DNA of 64,000 bases from Cloeon dipterum (Eukaryota; Arthropoda; Insecta; Ephemeroptera; Baetidae). Of the stretch, positions 60,016 to 64,000 are shown piece by piece. Every line of letters begins with the position of its first letter. Position 1 is the first letter of the stretch. The translations under genes and the position numbers were made by a program. The DNA is taken from positions 15,066,001 to 15,130,000 of the forward strand of contig NC_088788.1 in NCBI RefSeq assembly GCF_949628265.1, in the 5' to 3' direction. The notes under the pieces were generated by a model. The model was not told where the DNA came from. It was given only the letters and a program-made list of their open reading frames with translations, and made no database searches.

Positions 60016-61922
60016 ATGGGCCTTCTGCTCGAGGATTCGTGCCTCGCGGACACGGCCCTCTTGCTGTTGACGATTATCTACCTTTTGTATTGGTACGGTA
60101 CGTGCACTTTCGACTATTGGAAGAAGAGAGGAGTACCCGAGATCAAGAATAAGGTTCCGTTCCTCGGTTCCACCGCAGACGCAGTTTTATTTAAGAAGCA
60201 AATGAATCTGTGTATCTTGGACGCGTATCGAGAACTCGAGGGACACAGATTCGGAGGATTGTACGCAATGAGAACGCCAGCGCTTATAGTGCGTGATCCT
60301 GAACTTATAAAACACATCATGGTAAAAGACTTCTCAAGCTTCACCGACAACTCTATGCATATCAGCGAAATAAATGATCCGATGTTCGGTAATTATAAAA
60401 ATATGTGCGACCTACCTGCATTTAGTAACTGATTAGATCCTTTCATAAATTGAAATTTATTCACTTATTAGTTAAATATTAATTTGGTTACTCAGAAATT
60501 TTAATATTTTAAATGTTTTGAATACAGCATTCAACATTTTTGCGATGAAGGGAGAAAAATGGAAGTATGCTCGGTCGAAATTGGCCCCCGCTTTTGCCAC
60601 TGGAAAAATTCGCAACACCTTTCCTCTGATTCTGGAAGTTTGCAATGACTTGAAGAGCCATTTCAGCTCCAAAATCGAGTCTAAAGACAACGATTTTGAA
60701 GCTCATGAACTCTCGAAAAATTTCACCACGGACGTTGTTGGCAGCTGCGCATTTGGAATTAAATGCGACTCTTTGTCTGAACCAGACAACCAGTTTCGCA
60801 GGATGGGAAAGGAAATCATGAGTCCGTCTACTCTCTGGAGGCAGATAGAAATGGCTCTAATTTTTTTCCTCCCAAAAATTGCTGAGTTACTGAGAGTAAA
60901 ATTCATTGCCAAATACGTTGAAGAGTTCTTTCAAGATCTGATACTAAAAGCATTTGCCTATCGCGAGGAGCACCCTGAATTCAAGAGAAACGATTTTATT
61001 AACTTGCTGATGCAGCTGAAAAAGCTCGGAGAAGTGGAGATGGACGAGATTGATAGGAAAGACCAGACGAATGACATCAGCTTGACGGCAAGCGATAGTG
61101 GAAAAATCGGTATAATTGAATATTTTTATTCCCTTTTTAAATTTTGATTGTTTTTTCAGAATTTAGTGACGTTGTTTTGACTGCTCAAGCAGTTGGATTT
61201 TTCTTGGATGGTTTTGAAACTTCCTCTATGGCACTTGCTTTTGCCCTTCACGAGCTGGCCATGAACCCTCGAATTCAGGAAAATTTGCGAGATGAATTGA
61301 GAAAGAGTTTTGAGGCAACCGATGGATGTATAAACTATGATAATATCAGGGGATGTGCTTACTTGGACAATATTCTCCATGGTAATACAAAAAAAATTGG
61401 TAAATAATTAAAACTCTAATTAATTCTATAATATTTGTGCAGAAACTTTGCGAATTTATACACCCGTCGGAGCTTTGGCGCGCGAATGCACCAAGCGTTA
61501 CACAATCCCCGATTCTGACGTGCAGATAGACATTGGAGACATCATTAACATCCCAATATATGGTCTGCACCAAGATCCTAAATATTTCCCTAATCCCGAA
61601 GTTTTCGATCCGGACCGATTCACAGAAGAGGCGAAGAAGACGCGGCCTGCGTTCACGTACCTTCCCTTCGGCGAAGGCCCCAGACAGTGCATCGGTGAGT
61701 AATTTGCCGCAAATTGCCGGTCCAAATGGCTCATTTAGTCGAACCACCCGTGCTTCAGGCTTTCGATTCGCTCAAGCGCAAGTAAAGGCTGCCATCGCTA
61801 CAATTGTGCTCAACTTCATGCTGGAACCCTCCGAGAAAACCGAGCACCCTGTGGTTTTCGATGAACGGAATTTCTTTCCTCATGCTAAAAATGGCCTTCA
61901 CCTAAAAATATCTCCTTTGTAA
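60016..61922 (+). CDS. Cytochrome P450, CYP3 clan (third tandem copy)
   Basis: Exons 60,016-60,388, 60,528-61,109, 61,160-61,381, 61,443-61,694 and 61,759-61,922 give 530 aa, with the same exon lengths and phase-1 introns as the two upstream copies. Landmarks are anchor DTALLLLTIIYLLYWY, WKYAR, FFLDGFETSS, ETLR, FDPDRF and FGEGPRQCIG. Its exon 2 and exon 5 look closest to copy 2 by eye (for example DFSSFTDN, LEPSEKTEHPVVF), so copies 2 and 3 are probably the more recent pair. All catalytic landmarks are present. AATAAA at 61,991-61,996 is a plausible poly(A) signal. It is probably a xenobiotic or endogenous lipid oxidase of the ER. Confidence 0.93.
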
Positions 61923-64000
61923 CTAATTTCATCCTATATATAAGAGTAAAAAGAGATCTTAAAAATATGGTATATGATTTTACACTTCAAAATAAATTGA
62001 TGGAATGTTATTTTGCAATATATTAACTAGCGATTATAAACCTGGAGTAAATTAATTGTCAATGACAGCGGCTCAGTGCAGTGAGAGATTACTAGTCGTT
62101 TTTCTTTTCGTGTATTTGCTTTCTTATGCCCATCCTGGCATTATTTTCCGTTAATTTTTATGGATGTGTTTTTGTGTATCTGACCTTGCAAGAATATTTA
62201 ACAAATTAGGCCTATAAGTTTTATAGATCTAAAATTGCTCAACATTATAAAAATACAAAGTTACAAAACGCGACATGCTATTGGTTTTTTAGACGTCCGG
62301 GCTTTCTTAAAATTTATATCATTTTTATTATTGATCAAATGTAACGCAATCATAGACTGTAGAGGGTGAAAGTTTTAATAGCCTCGACTATTTTATAATT
62401 TTTGTTTGTCAGATTGACATTAAAATTTATCGAACATTGAGAAACTAAATTTTCTGTTTCACTCAGTCAGAGGATAGAGTCATTCTACCAATTCTAAACG
62501 GAGTCCATCGCAGACAATTAAATTGTGATGCATCGCACACTCAAGCCGCAGCTTTTGAATAAAATAACCATTACGATCACTAAATAAATTCTCTTGGCAT
62601 TTCAATAGGTGATTATGCATGCGCTAATGAATTTTAAAGTGAGCGCTACTAATCAAAATGCGCGCCTTTCTCTGCCTCGTCGGCATATTAAAATTCGTTG
62701 GAGGGAACCACCTTTCCATCACAGGTCGCTCATAATTCTCGAATATAGTGGCGAGAGCCGTTTTCACGGCCCGCCGTAAGCTGATTACCATGCATATATG
62801 AGATTTTTAATACACTCAGCGGCGAATTAAACGCCAACTCGGCCGATGATATTATGTTGTCGAAAGCCAAAAGCGCCAGGACTTGGATATCAGCAAATTG
62901 ATTTTCTCTCGAGTGCGTTTCCATGTCTGCCTCAGATGGCGAGTAAACAAAAAGAAAAGAGAGTTTATCATGCACGAGTTGTTACAGCCGGCAAAAAGTT
63001 CGATAAATTCGCGTACACGGCCCGAAAATTGGAGTGAGTCTGTCAAAAGCGAGTTGTATCATGCACGCTTCGGGTTCTCCTACCTGCATTCTTCGTACTG
63101 CCTGCCATTGGGTTTGATCGAGTTGTTTTCTAGAGAGTTGAAACCAGAATCTGCGAAGTGGATATGGTGAGACTCTTCGTCTGCAGAACGCAGATCCGAC
63201 CCCATGAGCACACACTCCGCTTTGGCGAATGTCAGGAGGCCTTCACGCTGCCGGTGCGCGCTGCAGCCAAAGCCGTTGCTCTGCAAAGTTTGTTAAATTG
63301 ATATTTTAAGCAGCTGTGTTTTTTATAATTAAAGTTAGGCACGATAAACTTGACAAACAAATTTCCAGCTAATTAAAGAAACTATTCGAAAATTTAAAAA
63401 ATGACTTTAGGTAACAGAAGAGAGTAAAAACACTAATTGATTAAAAATAGGCCTCAAATTTAGTTTAAAATCTTTTTACTTTTGTTTATCTTTGGTGTGA
63501 CATTTCTTCTTTTTAGATTTTTATTCAGTACAGCAATTTGGAAAGAAATAAAATTATTAATTTTTAGAATAACAGTAAAGTTGCGCTGGATTATGGTACA
63601 CACCATAATTATAACAGATTTTTCAACAGTCCTAGACGAATACAAAGTTGGTATAAGGATATAAATTAATGAAACTATAATTTTTATGTGCCAACGCACA
63701 TTATGTTTTTCATAGTTACGACCATTTGTAAGACAAATCTCTCCACGTGGAGGAAATGTTTTTTAATCGCCCATTTGGTCCAATCAATCTAACCTTTCAG
63801 CGGCGGAAGTCGGCTATTTTTCGATGCCAGAGGAAACGATTTACGAAAGACAAAAACCCACTCAAAAAGCGCGCACATGCCCGATGTATTTATGTTCCAG
63901 TGGCGTCTGGAAGCATATGTCTTTGCGTGTTCGAATATCTGGTCCACAGAGAACAACAACATACAGGAGCGTCGTCTATTGTTTCTAGGACGCAGCATTT
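61923..64000. other. 3' flank of the P450 cluster, no gene recognised
   Basis: After the poly(A) signal at 61,991 the DNA is AT-rich. A GC-richer pocket at about 62,640-63,290 carries overlapping 60-95-codon frames on both strands, none with a known domain. No fourth P450 or P450 fragment is visible. It may be the regulatory or leader region of a gene beyond the window. Confidence 0.5.

Noticed and set aside
62852..63286. Overlapping 60-95-codon frames at the right end
   Set aside because: Present on both strands with no conserved motif. The composition pocket alone explains them.
1..64000. Search for transposons, viral insertions, CRISPR arrays and bacterial-type operons
   Set aside because: No transposase, integrase, reverse-transcriptase or capsid-like frame, no long terminal repeats and no regularly spaced repeats. 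Gene structure is plainly eukaryotic.

Overview
This is a eukaryotic genomic window, almost certainly from an insect or close arthropod relative. The genes are split by GT-AG introns, many only 50-65 nt. They include a P-glycoprotein-type ABC transporter and a tandem of CYP3-clan cytochromes P450, both typical of arthropod genomes. I cannot fix the species; compact introns beside long regulatory DNA would fit a small-genome insect such as a mayfly, but that is a guess.

Layout. (1) 1-31,884: about 32 kb with no recognisable protein-coding gene. It is AT-rich and interrupted by CpG/GC-rich patches (about 8.7-9.1, 12.2-13.2, 13.95-14.5, 17.4-17.7, 20.1, 22.1-22.8 and 25.3-25.95 kb). Several patches end in good splice donors and look like untranslated first exons or enhancers. 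A pri-miRNA-like hairpin lies at 29,417-29,529. (2) 31,885-36,863 (+): two adjacent genes, each for a two-pass membrane protein with a basic N-terminus and a long polar tail. They look like diverged tandem paralogues. Each coding region begins a few bases after a splice acceptor, so both have spliced 5' leaders that must start upstream. (3) 36,864-39,648: convergent intergenic DNA. (4) 39,649-47,056 (-): a 12-coding-exon WDR81 orthologue (BEACH plus WD40, 1828 aa by my splicing). (5) 47,483-48,278 (+): COA8, a mitochondrial cytochrome c oxidase assembly factor, head to head with WDR81. (6) 48,333-54,507 (-): a complete ABCB full transporter (26 coding exons, about 1324 aa), tail to tail with COA8 with only 61 nt between stop codons. 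(7) 55,242-61,922 (+): three tandem P450 genes, each 530 aa, with identical exon lengths (373/582/222/252/164 nt). (8) 61,923-64,000: AT-rich DNA with no gene I can support.

Functionally the right half is a housekeeping and detoxification neighbourhood: endosome/autophagy adaptor, respiratory-chain assembly factor, xenobiotic efflux pump, and three oxidative enzymes. The left half resembles the regulatory landscape of a developmentally or neurally controlled gene pair. Exon boundaries were derived by hand from reading frame, splice consensus and family alignment from memory. They keep frame throughout, but need transcript evidence.
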